A stretch of DNA of 48,630 bases, from positions 1 to 48,630 of IMG/VR virus record IMGVR_UViG_3300041411_000097, one strand, 5' to 3'. Made by a program: the position numbers and the translations under genes. Position 1 is the stretch's first letter, and every line of letters starts with the position of its first letter. This DNA comes from a virus. Below, piece by piece: positions 1 to 7,718 of the stretch. The notes beneath the pieces were generated by a model. It was not told the DNA's origin. It worked only from the letters and a program-made list of their open reading frames with translations, and did no database searches.

Positions 1-103
1 CATTCTTGATAACCGCGTACTTCTCGCCAGCTACCTCCGTGCGCTCAATCTTGATCGAGTCAGCGTTAACCGCCGACAGGATATTCACACGCGTTTTTTT
101 CAC
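1..103 (-). CDS. Prohead protease/scaffold, 5' fragment (duplicate of the right-end gene)
   Basis: This is the first 34 codons of the gene that is complete at 47294-48619. It begins with GTG at position 103, preceded by a GGAGGG SD at about 112-117. It is truncated only because the window starts here. On the circle there is one copy, divergent from the portal gene, and the shared intergenic stretch 104-200 should carry the late minus-strand promoter. I could not identify that promoter convincingly. Confidence 0.85.
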   Translation of the reverse strand, partial: MKKTRVNILSAVNADSIKIERTEVAGEKYAVIKN

Positions 104-114
104 AGGGCTAGCCC
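1..114. repeat. Left copy of 114-bp terminal direct repeat
   Basis: These bases are identical to the last 114 bases of the window. The repeat covers the start of the prohead protease gene and its SD sequence. The simplest reading is that a circular or circularly permuted genome was opened at an arbitrary point and the assembly overlaps itself. A true short packaging repeat cannot be excluded from sequence alone. Confidence 0.95.
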
Positions 115-200
115 TCCAATAGATAGCCGATAGTTTACCACGCACTAATACCGCGTTTTGGCAAGTGATATCATATGGGTAATTTACGAGGCCCTATTTT

Positions 201-1571
201 ATGACTGTCAATGCACCACCTGAACTGATGATGGCGCTGAATAACCTGGCTGAACGGCAGATCGCTGCGTCTCGTCAGTTGGCTGCGTTCGGTACTGGCG
301 CGCTGGATACGAAGCGGCCCAGAGCATACTGCGAATACGGCTTCCCTGATAACCCTGGCTTTGACGAGTTCTATCGCGTCTATAAGCGTCATGGCGTTGG
401 TCATGGCGCACTTATGCAGATCCTCAATAAGACGTGGCAGACGAACCCTTGGATCATTGAGGGCGAAGACGAGTTCGACGAATCCCGCGATGAGACTCAG
501 TGGGAAAAGGACGTTAAGCGGCTATTTAAGAAGAAAGCTATCTGGTCTGCGATCAAGGAGACTGATAAGCGTAAGATGGTCGGTGGCTATGCTGGCCTGA
601 TTATTCAGGTTAAGGACTCGAAGCAGTGGAATGAGCCACTGAAAACAGTGAGCGCGGCCGCCATCGTAAAGTTTATCCCTACTTGGCGTGGCTCGCTTAC
701 CGTTTCCGTGTGGGACACCAATCAGGCTAGCCCGACTTACGGCGCCCCCCTGATGTTCACCTACAACGAACACAGCGAAGTATCTGGCAACTCGCCTCGT
801 CAAGTTGAGATGCACCCTAGCCGCGTGATTATCTTCGGCTCGATTACTGAGCCAGAGTCGGTGTACGAGCCCATCCTGAACGCACTGATCAGCCTGGAGA
901 AAGTTACTGGCGGTTCTGGTGAGGCATACATAAAGGCTGCTGCTCGGGCTATCCATATCGGATTCGAGAAGGACACAAATCTTTCTGATCTCGCCCGCGC
1001 CCATGGCATGCAATTGTCGGAAGTGGGTACGCTATACGATGAAGTGGTGTCGGGCCTTAACCGTGGCATTGACTCCGCAATCATCACACAGGGCGGAACT
1101 GTTAACGCAATCACGTCCGCTGTGCCTGATCCGGTTGGCCCGTTCGAAGTCAACCTGCAAGAGGTAGGCGCTGGCATCGGCGTAGGCTCTACGATCATCG
1201 TAGGTCGTCAGACTGGCACGCTAGCTAGCAACGAGGACATCAAGGCGTTCAACCGCTTCGGCCAAGGTCGCCGCCTGAATGAAGTCGGCCCTAATTCGCG
1301 ACTAGTGGTTGAATGGATGATGGATCACGGTGTCATTGAGCGCCGTGAAGACTTCGAAGTAATGTTCGATGAGCTGACTGAATCGACTGATGCAGAGAAG
1401 CTGCTGAACGTGAAGACCATGAGCGAGGTCAATGCTTCCAGCCTGGCGAGTGGCGATATGATCTTTAGTCCTGAAGAGATGCGGACAGCGGCGGGGTACG
1501 AAAACACGGAAGCGCTTACTCCGCTTCCCGATGTAGAGCCCGCGCCAGAAGATCCGGCAACCGTGCAATAA
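201..1571 (+). CDS. Portal protein (DUF1073 family)
   Basis: This 456-residue protein has the size and character of DUF1073-type phage portal proteins, the dodecameric head vertex through which DNA is packaged and to which the tail joins. Recognisable stretches include the conserved GGYAGLIIQ region near residue 130 and the C-terminal half containing TLASNEDIKAFNRFGQ. A GAGG SD lies about 10 bases before the ATG. It is on the plus strand, divergent from the protease, scaffold and capsid genes, whereas head genes usually run as one unit. It ends at an intrinsic terminator. Family assignment is from motif recognition. Confidence 0.85.
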   Translation: MTVNAPPELMMALNNLAERQIAASRQLAAFGTGALDTKRPRAYCEYGFPDNPGFDEFYRVYKRHGVGHGALMQILNKTWQTNPWIIEGEDEFDESRDETQWEKDVKRLFKKKAIWSAIKETDKRKMVGGYAGLIIQVKDSKQWNEPLKTVSAAAIVKFIPTWRGSLTVSVWDTNQASPTYGAPLMFTYNEHSEVSGNSPRQVEMHPSRVIIFGSITEPESVYEPILNALISLEKVTGGSGEAYIKAAARAIHIGFEKDTNLSDLARAHGMQLSEVGTLYDEVVSGLNRGIDSAIITQGGTVNAITSAVPDPVGPFEVNLQEVGAGIGVGSTIIVGRQTGTLASNEDIKAFNRFGQGRRLNEVGPNSRLVVEWMMDHGVIERREDFEVMFDELTESTDAEKLLNVKTMSEVNASSLASGDMIFSPEEMRTAAGYENTEALTPLPDVEPAPEDPATVQ

Positions 1572-1573
1572 GA

Positions 1574-1601
1574 AAGGCCCCTAGTTTGGGGCCTTGTTTT
1601 T
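1574..1601 (+). terminator. Intrinsic terminator after portal gene
   Basis: An AAGGCCCC / GGGGCCTT stem with a 6-base loop is followed by a GTTTTT tract. It begins three bases after the portal stop codon and touches the end of the converging minus-strand gene. Confidence 0.85.
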
Positions 1602-2007
1602 ACAAAAGATCCGTCGCCTCATGCAGCTTGTATTTCCACCTTCCAAGCGCCTCCAAGCAGATGCGCCGCTTCTCATTGAATAGGTGATCGCAAGAAAATT
1701 CAGGAAGCTCGCGATATATCCTGACTAGCCTGTAATCAGAATTAAGATATTCATAGCCAAGAGTTGCATCGAAATATCTGCCTTGGTCATCTAGATTTAT
1801 GTAGTGCAGCGTGCAGGTATTGTCGTGGATCATCACGCACTCGACAATAGCAACGCTTTCTCCTGAGGCTACAAGTGCAGCAGCGTTCATCTGGCATCTG
1901 TTGTTAACAAGCGGCTGGAATCGCTTGTCGTGAAAGATATCAATCTTTCTGTGATACGTCTTATCGCACCAGTCTCGCACCTTCTGTTTTAGCGTTTTCT
2001 TGAGCAT
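1600..2007 (-). CDS. Hypothetical phage protein inserted between portal and minor head genes
   Basis: A 135-residue protein starting at an ATG with a strong AGGAGGGG SD three bases upstream. It contains VNNRCQMNAAALV near residues 34-46 and a central stretch pairing HYINLDD with YFDATLGYEY, followed by a basic C-terminus. I have the impression of a recurrent small phage family but can name no function. It runs opposite to the two head genes flanking it, so it is probably a separately controlled accessory gene (moron). Confidence 0.7.
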   Translation of the reverse strand: MLKKTLKQKVRDWCDKTYHRKIDIFHDKRFQPLVNNRCQMNAAALVASGESVAIVECVMIHDNTCTLHYINLDDQGRYFDATLGYEYLNSDYRLVRIYRELPEFSCDHLFNEKRRICLEALGRWKYKLHEATDLL

Positions 2008-2071
2008 AACCCCTCCTATGTGGCGTACAATTTACGTCAAACCAAACGAATAGCGCAAGGATTATTTACAC

Positions 2072-2974
2072 ATGGGAGAACCCATAATTCCCCGTAGCGA
2101 AACTGACCCAACGGGGCAGCAGGCGAGAGTCCAGAAGGCTATCAAGGACTTCGATAGGCGCATTGACGCTGTGCAGAAAGGCGTTCTGGCGATCCTGAAG
2201 CGCATCCCGTACAAGGTCGTGACGCTTAACGCTGTCAACGCCGAGCAGAAGACGTACATCTTTGAGCTGGATGATTTCACGCTAGCCAACATGGATAATG
2301 AGATTTCCATGCTGATTGGCCAGCTTATTGATGATGGCACGCCGCAAACGAACTGGTTCCTATCCGGCTATGTCACTCCTGCCTATGTGCAGGGCACTGC
2401 TTTAACCATGTCCAACCTTGCAATCCAGTCTGAGGCTTATGCAGTCAGCAGGCCGCACCTTGACTCGCTGTTGACTAGTGCTCCTTATCGTCGCCGGCTT
2501 AGTCTGCTCCAGGCTCGCACGTTCAACGAGATGAAGAAGATCGCTGACGATATGACTGGCGATCTGGCGTCTACTCTGTCTCGTGGAATGGCTAGCGGTC
2601 TCAATCCACGTAAAATAGCGGAGAACATCGAGACAAGGATTGGAGTCAGCAAGTTTGACGCTAGCCGTATTGCACAGACAGAAGTTGTAGGTGCGATGCG
2701 TACAGCTAGGCGAGAAGAGGCGCAACAGGCGCAGACCGACCTAGGCATCAAGTCTAAATTGCTCCACCTGTCAGCGCTTAAGAGTACAAGCCGCGCATCT
2801 CATATCGCACGCCATGGTGAGCTTTTCACTATTCAGGAAGTTGCAACTTGGTATTCGATTGTTCCTAATATGATCTTTTGTTACTGTAGCCAAGTCGAAG
2901 TATTGGTTGACGACAAGGGAAACCCACTATCTACGGCAATCATCGAGCGAGCCAAGCGCAAGCTTGACAAATGA
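2072..2974 (+). CDS. Minor head protein, phage Mu gpF-like
   Basis: A 300-residue protein with the C-terminal Mu F-like head morphogenesis domain. The RIAQTEVVGAMRTARREEA stretch at about residues 202-220 matches the usual IARTE-type motif, and conserved HIARHGE and YCSQVEVL segments follow. In related phages this protein sits inside the head at the portal vertex and may be ejected with DNA. Its pairing with the portal is typical. It is separated from the portal by one opposite-strand gene and ends at a large terminator hairpin. Confidence 0.82.
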   Translation: MGEPIIPRSETDPTGQQARVQKAIKDFDRRIDAVQKGVLAILKRIPYKVVTLNAVNAEQKTYIFELDDFTLANMDNEISMLIGQLIDDGTPQTNWFLSGYVTPAYVQGTALTMSNLAIQSEAYAVSRPHLDSLLTSAPYRRRLSLLQARTFNEMKKIADDMTGDLASTLSRGMASGLNPRKIAENIETRIGVSKFDASRIAQTEVVGAMRTARREEAQQAQTDLGIKSKLLHLSALKSTSRASHIARHGELFTIQEVATWYSIVPNMIFCYCSQVEVLVDDKGNPLSTAIIERAKRKLDK

Positions 2975-3038
2975 AAAAACACCAAATCTCAAATGTCCAC
3001 GGTTTATGGATCGTGGACAGATTGGAAATGGTGTTTTT
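2975..3038 (+). terminator. Large intrinsic terminator after minor head gene
   Basis: An outer stem AACACCA / TGGTGTT and an inner stem GTCCACG / CGTGGAC form a long interrupted hairpin that starts at the stop codon. It is flanked by AAAAAA and TTTTT, so it can work on both strands and also bounds the minus-strand cluster on its right. Confidence 0.82.
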
Positions 3039-3061
3039 GTGTTTGTCAAGTCCTTGAGGTT

Positions 3062-3187
3062 TTATAAGTCTGCGAAAACTGCAAACCCAACTCTAAGACG
3101 GATTAAGTTAACTGTAAATCCGGCCCACTCAAGTTCGTCGGCTGCCGATCTTGCGTCATATAGATCATCGAATGTCTCTGCGTACAT
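3062..3187 (-). CDS. Small hypothetical protein, 41 aa
   Basis: This reading frame starts four bases after the preceding stop and ends just before the bidirectional terminator. The peptide has an ordered protein-like pattern (FDDLYDARSAADELEWAGF, then a basic segment). No good SD precedes the ATG, so translation would rely on coupling to the upstream gene. Function unknown. Confidence 0.42.
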   Translation of the reverse strand: MYAETFDDLYDARSAADELEWAGFTVNLIRLRVGFAVFADL

Positions 3188-3191
3188 ATTG

Positions 3192-3344
3192 CTACGACCA
3201 TATCTGAATGATGATGCCAACCGGAACGCACCAGAATGCAAGACCTCCGATAATCTTTACCCACTTTGGCGCCTCATCATAAAACAGGACTGCAAGCGCT
3301 GCTATAACAAGCGCCGTCATCGTAATCTGAAAGCCGATACCCAT
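3192..3344 (-). CDS. Small two-helix membrane protein, 50 aa
   Basis: A 50-residue protein with two hydrophobic stretches (about residues 6-21 and 31-48) separated by DEAPKWVK, which suggests a helical hairpin in the inner membrane. It has a GGAGG SD and its ATG overlaps the upstream stop as ATGA. No family recognised. A role in membrane exclusion or accessory lysis is possible but unsupported. Confidence 0.65.
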   Translation of the reverse strand: MGIGFQITMTALVIAALAVLFYDEAPKWVKIIGGLAFWCVPVGIIIQIWS

Positions 3345-3859
3345 CAAACCACCTCCCGCTTAAACCCAGCATCAACCAGTCGAGCCGCAGTAACCCGGCA
3401 ATCCACATCGGCAATATCCATGATCTCGCGGATTGCGGTTTCGCGGAGGTCGGCGGCTAGTTGTTCGGCTGTACGACTTGGGCGCCAGTACTGCGCAGCA
3501 CCTATGCAAATTTGACCATTGTCACCGGTCTGTCCGACCGCTGACGTACCGCCGACCATAGTGTGCGCCAGAACATTTATTTTCTTCCATCCGCTTTCAT
3601 CGGAGCCATACTCGCACTTAATTCCTACTGGCGGCAACCCATCTTGCGGGCCTGACCATTGCTTAGGCTTTGGGCGTGCAATCAAATCGTGACGTGCTAA
3701 CAGATCTTCCGAGCTGAAATAATGCTGCACCCACTTTCCAGTGATCGCATTAAAATACTTCCATGTATCACCAGTCAAATCGCGAAATCTCGTATTTAGA
3801 TCACCAGCGTCCAAATAGTGAGTTGCTTCCGGCGCCAAACTCCAATCAACCTTACTCAT
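3344..3859 (-). CDS. Hypothetical protein, 171 aa
   Basis: Begins with DWSLAPEATHYLDAG and contains QWSGPQDGLPPVGIKCEY near residues 67-84. This style is shared by many small Pseudomonas and enterobacterial phage proteins of unknown function. The C-terminal 50 residues are helical and charged. It is coupled to both neighbours by four-base or one-base overlaps, so it belongs to the operon started at about 4.17 kb. Confidence 0.7.
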   Translation of the reverse strand: MSKVDWSLAPEATHYLDAGDLNTRFRDLTGDTWKYFNAITGKWVQHYFSSEDLLARHDLIARPKPKQWSGPQDGLPPVGIKCEYGSDESGWKKINVLAHTMVGGTSAVGQTGDNGQICIGAAQYWRPSRTAEQLAADLRETAIREIMDIADVDCRVTAARLVDAGFKREVV

Positions 3860-4146
3860 AACTTAACCCCGTCCGCGTCGAATGATTTGTGGTGTTTCTT
3901 TACCTGAGCCAGCATTTTCTTTAGCTCGGGAATTGATTTCTTCTCTGTAAATACGTCACGTCGCCCGCTTAGGTAACAAGTTTCAGCGTAGTAAACCCAA
4001 TCGCTTGAGCCTCTCAGTGCAATTCGAACGTCAACAGCGTGGATATGACCGTGATAATCAACGCATACATTGTAATCGCCATCGCCCATCTCCATTGCCA
4101 GATCTGTAATCTCCGCAACCAGCGCCTTCTCTTTAACCGTCGCCAT
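3856..4146 (-). CDS. Hypothetical protein, 96 aa
   Basis: First gene of the small minus-strand operon, with an AGGAGG SD and a well-formed promoter just upstream. The N-terminal half holds an acidic, beta-rich stretch (DYNVCVDYHGHIHAVDV) and the C-terminus is lysine/histidine-rich. Function unknown. Confidence 0.68.
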   Translation of the reverse strand: MATVKEKALVAEITDLAMEMGDGDYNVCVDYHGHIHAVDVRIALRGSSDWVYYAETCYLSGRRDVFTEKKSIPELKKMLAQVKKHHKSFDADGVKL

Positions 4147-4173
4147 CTTTACCGCCTCCTATGAAGTGAGCCG

Positions 4174-4202
4174 ATTATTTCCGGTATTTGGCTCACCGTC
4201 AA
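4174..4202 (-). promoter_or_regulatory. Sigma70-like promoter TTGACG-N17-AATAAT
   Basis: On the minus strand a TTGACG -35 box is separated by 17 bases from AATAAT. It lies 28 bases upstream of the ATG at 4146. The -35 matches the class found before many other transcription units here. An operator-like palindrome lies about 10 bases upstream of it. Confidence 0.72.
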
Positions 4203-4211
4203 GCGCTAACT

Positions 4212-4225
4212 GTTCTCCGGAGAAT
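4212..4225. promoter_or_regulatory. Palindromic operator-like site, copy 1
   Basis: GTTCTCCGGAGAAT, with a perfect 12-bp palindromic core. It is one of six related sites and the only one in the terminase half of the genome. It lies just upstream of the 4.17-kb promoter, where a bound protein could activate or interfere. Confidence 0.7.
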
Positions 4226-4234
4226 CATTATTTG

Positions 4235-4265
4235 CGCACGGTAACAGGCTGGTTGATACCGTGCG
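4235..4265. repeat. 9-bp inverted repeat between HNH gene and promoter
   Basis: CGCACGGTA and TACCGTGCG form a perfect 9-bp stem with a 13-base loop, ten bases after the HNH stop codon. No U tract follows on the minus strand, so it may be a weak or factor-dependent terminator or an RNA-stabilising stem. Confidence 0.55.
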
Positions 4266-4274
4266 GGGATGGTG

Positions 4275-4877
4275 TTAGCCCTGGAATGCCCAAGGGTCGA
4301 ACTGGTTGAGTTTAGCGAGGTTCTGATGCTTCGTCAGGATCTGCATATTGCTCGGCACATGCAGGCCAGATACAAGGCGTCCAGCAATCGGGATGATGTG
4401 ATCGACGTGAAAGGCGATGCCGGTGATTGACTCAAGGCGCCTAGCCTCTCTATGCATAGCCCGGATGGTTTTCAGATCATCTTTGCTGCACCATGCAGGA
4501 ATACGGTTGTGAATCTTTGCTCTGCGCTGATGGCACAAGGCGCGGTATAGATCCTTGTTCGACTCGCGAAACGCTTTGCCTCGTTCGGCCATTAGCGGTC
4601 GATGCTTGGCGTAATGATTCCTTGCGTTCCGTCGGATGTCCTCTCGGTTTTCCTTTACGTATTCAGCCAGGTAGCCGGCCATGTACGCCTTGCGCTGATC
4701 GTCGTTACGGCGAGTCTCGTCATGCTTGCGGCCAAGTATCAGCCGGCAATCATCACACAAGCCGCTACCAATTACCCTTTCGCATACATGTCCGTGCGCG
4801 CATAGCTTGCCACTGAAATATCTCTTCAAGCCTATTGCTTTCGCGGTCTTCCTAGTGACAATATGCAGCATCTTCAA
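4275..4877 (-). CDS. HNH endonuclease adjacent to terminase
   Basis: A 200-residue protein. An N-terminal zinc-binding segment pairs C-x2-H-x-H-x-C (LCAHGHVC) with LCDDC, a lysine/arginine-rich middle follows, and the C-terminal HNH core reads HVDHIIPIAG ... VPSNMQILTKHQNLAKLN. The gene overlaps the large terminase stop by four bases. HNH proteins next to terminases often assist DNA cleavage during packaging. A homing endonuclease is the alternative, and the tight coupling favours the packaging role. Confidence 0.82.
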   Translation of the reverse strand: MKMLHIVTRKTAKAIGLKRYFSGKLCAHGHVCERVIGSGLCDDCRLILGRKHDETRRNDDQRKAYMAGYLAEYVKENREDIRRNARNHYAKHRPLMAERGKAFRESNKDLYRALCHQRRAKIHNRIPAWCSKDDLKTIRAMHREARRLESITGIAFHVDHIIPIAGRLVSGLHVPSNMQILTKHQNLAKLNQFDPWAFQG

Positions 4878-6280
4878 CGGCGCAACCTCGCTGGCAGAAA
4901 AACACCTCCTCCGGCTTGTTCGGTAGTAGCGAACGCCATTATAAGCGAATCAGCCAAGTTAGGGGACGGAATTCCTCGCTTTGCCATGTCTTTTTTGCTC
5001 TCAACTTTCGCCCTTCCGTTGTTGTCGTAGTCAACCATCGGGCGTGACAGCTCAGCCTTAAGCTGCTCAAGATGAGGCAGCATTGACGACAGACTGATAA
5101 GCTCGTCAGCTGGATAGACTGCGCCCTCTCTGACGGCCTTGTAGGTCTTGCTGAAGCGGTCGCGCATCTGCCACCAAGCTTGAGCCTTGATGTTCGAGAA
5201 CATGTCCTTGTTCTTCTTACCAACCATGTATTCAGAGTCAGGGCTAACGACTGATCCGCCAGCGTTGAAACCGGACACCTGCATCTGCCTGGATGACTGG
5301 CGCTGATCCATTAGGCGATTCGTTTCAGCCTTCACGCCAGCACCTACGCCAATGGAGTCATAGGTAAGCTGGTCGAATCCGTTCAGGTCGGCATATGCGA
5401 ATGCCTTGTTAGCGCTGAATATCACGTCGCCTTTGCGCCACTCTTCAAGGTCGAACACTACAGAGCCGTGACGAGCAGTCATTGCGTTACTGTCTGCACC
5501 CTCGTCGGCAACGTCCATGCCTACAACCTTGATGCCTTCTGGCTTGAAGCCCAAGACGATATGCGCGTCAATAGCTGCCTGAATCCACGACGGCTTGATG
5601 ATGGCGTGCTCGCTATCTGCCGTTGGCTCACCTAGCCAGATGTGCGGATAAGCGTCAGGGAAGCGGCTCAGGCACTCCAGTCGCTCAGTCTCAAGCACTT
5701 CAGGGAAGAACGGGTTGGAGTCATAGTTGATCTTGCGGTGAATGCTGCTCGATGGCGGATTAGCCACGAAGCGAACATAGCTCGCGTCCATGATGTTGCC
5801 GGGGTTCATGGATATAATGAACTTTGAGCCTGCGCCACGGATGGACGGGATCAGCACACTCCAACTGTCGTCAACAACCCCGTGCGCCTCCTCGATCCAT
5901 ACGCGGGTGATGCCTTCCATCGACTTAATGCTATCGATGTTGGATTGTAGGCCCTCGAACAGAAATACTGTGCCGTTCTTGCCGACGATCTGAGTCCGCT
6001 GTACGTCATAGAACCAAGACAGGCCGAGCTTGTCGATCTTGTCAGCCAGCAACTGGAGAACAGACGCCTTGATTGATTTCTGGATCTGGCGCGTACAGAG
6101 AATGCGCTGAGGCTGTAGATATCCCTCAACTACTAGCAGTTCGGCAATGAAGTGTGATTTACCCCCACCGCGCCCCCCTTCCATGATGTGATACCGCGCA
6201 TCACGCAGCAGTTCGCGCCTTGTGGCTACATTCTCAAGGTCAACGAACGGCAGGTAGGCAGATGAGATGTCAAACTGCAT
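4874..6280 (-). CDS. terL: Terminase large subunit
   Basis: A 468-residue packaging motor with N-terminal ATPase and C-terminal nuclease domains. The Walker A-type motif GGRGGGKS lies at about 35-42, the Walker B-like VWIEEA at about 127-132, and the nuclease metal-binding region GMDVADEGADSNA begins near residue 254. It translocates DNA through the portal and cuts it. The gene overlaps the small terminase by 11 bases and the HNH gene by four. Architecture resembles the PBSX/Terminase_3 group. Confidence 0.92.
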   Translation of the reverse strand: MQFDISSAYLPFVDLENVATRRELLRDARYHIMEGGRGGGKSHFIAELLVVEGYLQPQRILCTRQIQKSIKASVLQLLADKIDKLGLSWFYDVQRTQIVGKNGTVFLFEGLQSNIDSIKSMEGITRVWIEEAHGVVDDSWSVLIPSIRGAGSKFIISMNPGNIMDASYVRFVANPPSSSIHRKINYDSNPFFPEVLETERLECLSRFPDAYPHIWLGEPTADSEHAIIKPSWIQAAIDAHIVLGFKPEGIKVVGMDVADEGADSNAMTARHGSVVFDLEEWRKGDVIFSANKAFAYADLNGFDQLTYDSIGVGAGVKAETNRLMDQRQSSRQMQVSGFNAGGSVVSPDSEYMVGKKNKDMFSNIKAQAWWQMRDRFSKTYKAVREGAVYPADELISLSSMLPHLEQLKAELSRPMVDYDNNGRAKVESKKDMAKRGIPSPNLADSLIMAFATTEQAGGGVFLPARLRR

Positions 6281-6746
6281 CTTTAGGCTTAATGATGTTG
6301 AAGGTCAATTGCTGCGGGCTCATCGTGCCATCGCCGCTAGTCAGGTCAACGCTCGACTTCTCAACCAACCCAATATCCCGCGCAATCAGCGTAGGGTTCA
6401 TCAGACCCGCGACGGCATTCTCGAACTTGTACTGCTTCATGCGGTCTTCAATCTCATCACAGACTAGATCGAATTCTTCGCTGATACGGTAGTTCTGCCA
6501 AGTGTGGCGATGGATACCAAGATGCAGGCATAGGCCGACTATGGTTACGGCGCGGGGTTTGCTCACGTAAGCAGTGGTTATCTCACCCTGAAAGCAGAAG
6601 TGTTTCTCTTCTTGCAGCGGATGCGTATCTGCCCACTCAAGATAACCCAAGCAAGCCTCACGCAAATCATCAGGCGTCTCAAACATTCTTGAGCGCCCGA
6701 CAGTAGAGGTCTTATCCCCTGTGTGAACGATTGGTCTATTAGCCAT
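6270..6746 (-). CDS. terS: Terminase small subunit
   Basis: A 158-residue protein that recognises packaging-initiation DNA and loads the large subunit. The N-terminus (ETPDDLREACLGYLEWADT) and the following HTH-like segment (IVGLCLHLGIHRHTWQNYR) are typical of P22 gp3-like DNA-packaging proteins. A TGGAGG SD precedes the ATG. It is followed directly by terL. Confidence 0.85.
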   Translation of the reverse strand: MANRPIVHTGDKTSTVGRSRMFETPDDLREACLGYLEWADTHPLQEEKHFCFQGEITTAYVSKPRAVTIVGLCLHLGIHRHTWQNYRISEEFDLVCDEIEDRMKQYKFENAVAGLMNPTLIARDIGLVEKSSVDLTSGDGTMSPQQLTFNIIKPKDAV

Positions 6747-6776
6747 TAAAAAGCCTCCATTGTGGAAGCTAGTATA

Positions 6777-7106
6777 TCAGCTCGACTTCTTATCCAGCAG
6801 CCTACCCATGTACTCGCGGAACTTAATCACGCCGATGAAACCGACGAATGTGCCGATGAATACGCCTGAGTTTTCGGGTAGTCCGAAGTAAGCGCTGACC
6901 ATCGACAGACCAGTAGCCAGGCACGCACACAGCGCACCCTCAAGACCAACACGCTGCCAACTAGTCTCGGACTTGTCGTAGTAAACCCGCAACACCGCAG
7001 TGATGATAGCCGCCCCAAACGCTTGGAGTGGCCCCGGAAGGTTGGATAGCAGTGTAAACCAGCCGTTAGGAGAGTCGGGCATTTTATTTGGCTTCATAGT
7101 GGTCAT
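6777..7106 (-). CDS. Holin, lambda S-like family
   Basis: A small membrane protein with three predicted hydrophobic segments, matching the lambda-type holin pattern (PNGWFTLLSNLPGP, then AVLRVYYDK, LEGALCACLATGLSMVSAYFG and GTFVGFIGVIKFREYMGRLL). Holins permeabilise the inner membrane so endolysin can reach the wall. The start is uncertain because no candidate has a good SD: in-frame ATGs lie at 7127, 7106, 7097 and 7085, and a GTG at 7172. 7106 gives the usual short N-terminus. It sits with the terminases, 17 kb from the other lysis genes. Confidence 0.78.
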   Translation of the reverse strand: MTTMKPNKMPDSPNGWFTLLSNLPGPLQAFGAAIITAVLRVYYDKSETSWQRVGLEGALCACLATGLSMVSAYFGLPENSGVFIGTFVGFIGVIKFREYMGRLLDKKSS

Positions 7107-7376
7107 AGGTTTAGGAATGTACAACATTGGAGTAATGATATCAGTTTCAGTTCGGTGGCTTTGTGATATCACTTTTTGGCGGGCAATAAAAAGCCCCGAG
7201 TAGGATTGGACGTCCAGTCAGGGCTAGTACTGCATTTCGACCGGGTATCATCTCCCAATCCGATCCGGAAGCTAACAGGATTTCAAGTCCTGCGCTGGCA
7301 TTGTCGCCGGATGCAGGAATGATAACACGCGCATAAAACTGCACATATTCTGCCTGTTTTGCGTAAAAAATTGCAT
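7107..7376. other. Stretch without a confident gene; degenerate tRNA-like fold and weak frame
   Basis: The only sizeable frame is on the minus strand (7147-7428). It overlaps both neighbours out of frame and its product resembles nothing I know, so it is not called. On the minus strand, 7230-7316 can fold into a tRNA-Ser-like shape: terminal CTGCAT/ATGCAG, a GGC/GCC arm, and CAGGA-CTTGAAA-TCCTG with anticodon position UGA. A proper T-arm is missing. Confidence 0.4.
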
Positions 7377-7583
7377 TTAATGCATATGGCTGAATGTTAT
7401 GATAAATATGCTTTCTGCTAAAACCCATATTGTTCCGGCAGGCGCGTCTTTTGTTGGGTTTATATTTTCATATACCACCATAGGCCAAGAACAGTCCTGT
7501 GCGTGCCTTGCCAAATGCAGAACCCTAAAAAACAATCCACTTGGCGACCTATATATCAGACCTTCTTCTATGCTTTCAATCAT
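7377..7583 (-). CDS. DUF1653-like small protein
   Basis: About 68 residues. The pattern YRSPSGLFFRVLHLARH ... MVVYEN ... GTIWVLAESIF resembles the small SH3-like DUF1653 fold (a barrel with conserved V-Y and W-V positions). Function of that family is unknown. The start may be ATG 7583 or GTG 7598, neither with a strong SD. It lies just downstream of a minus-strand terminator, so it depends on readthrough or an unseen promoter. Confidence 0.6.
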   Translation of the reverse strand: MIESIEEGLIYRSPSGLFFRVLHLARHAQDCSWPMVVYENINPTKDAPAGTIWVLAESIFIITFSHMH

Positions 7584-7603
7584 AAAATCACTTTTCACTG
7601 ATC

Positions 7604-7636
7604 AAAAAAAGCCCATCGGACGGTTCACGATGGGCT
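7604..7636 (-). terminator. Strong intrinsic terminator ending the early small-gene operon
   Basis: On the minus strand the perfect 9-bp stem AGCCCATCG / CGATGGGCT is followed by TTTTTTT. It terminates transcription coming from the small-gene cluster before it reaches the holin-terminase block. Confidence 0.9.
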
Positions 7637-7718
7637 AAAGGTGTAGCAGCGATGGGAGGGGGATCATCGCTTGTCAACCGCTAAACGATGCAAGAGGTAG
7701 GATAGCGCGCTGACTGGG

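Noticed and set aside
181-211. Perfect TTGACA -35 on the minus strand with TAAATT 19 bases away, as the late promoter
   Set aside because: The spacer is too long for a normal sigma70 promoter and the -35 lies in the portal coding start; not called.
2907-3515. Open plus-strand frame of 202 codons
   Set aside because: It runs through the large terminator and antisense to three coupled minus-strand genes, and its product is low-complexity without domain features.
7147-7428. Minus-strand frame of 93 codons
   Set aside because: It overlaps the DUF1653-like gene out of frame, has only a weak SD and unfamiliar sequence; described as an unresolved stretch instead.
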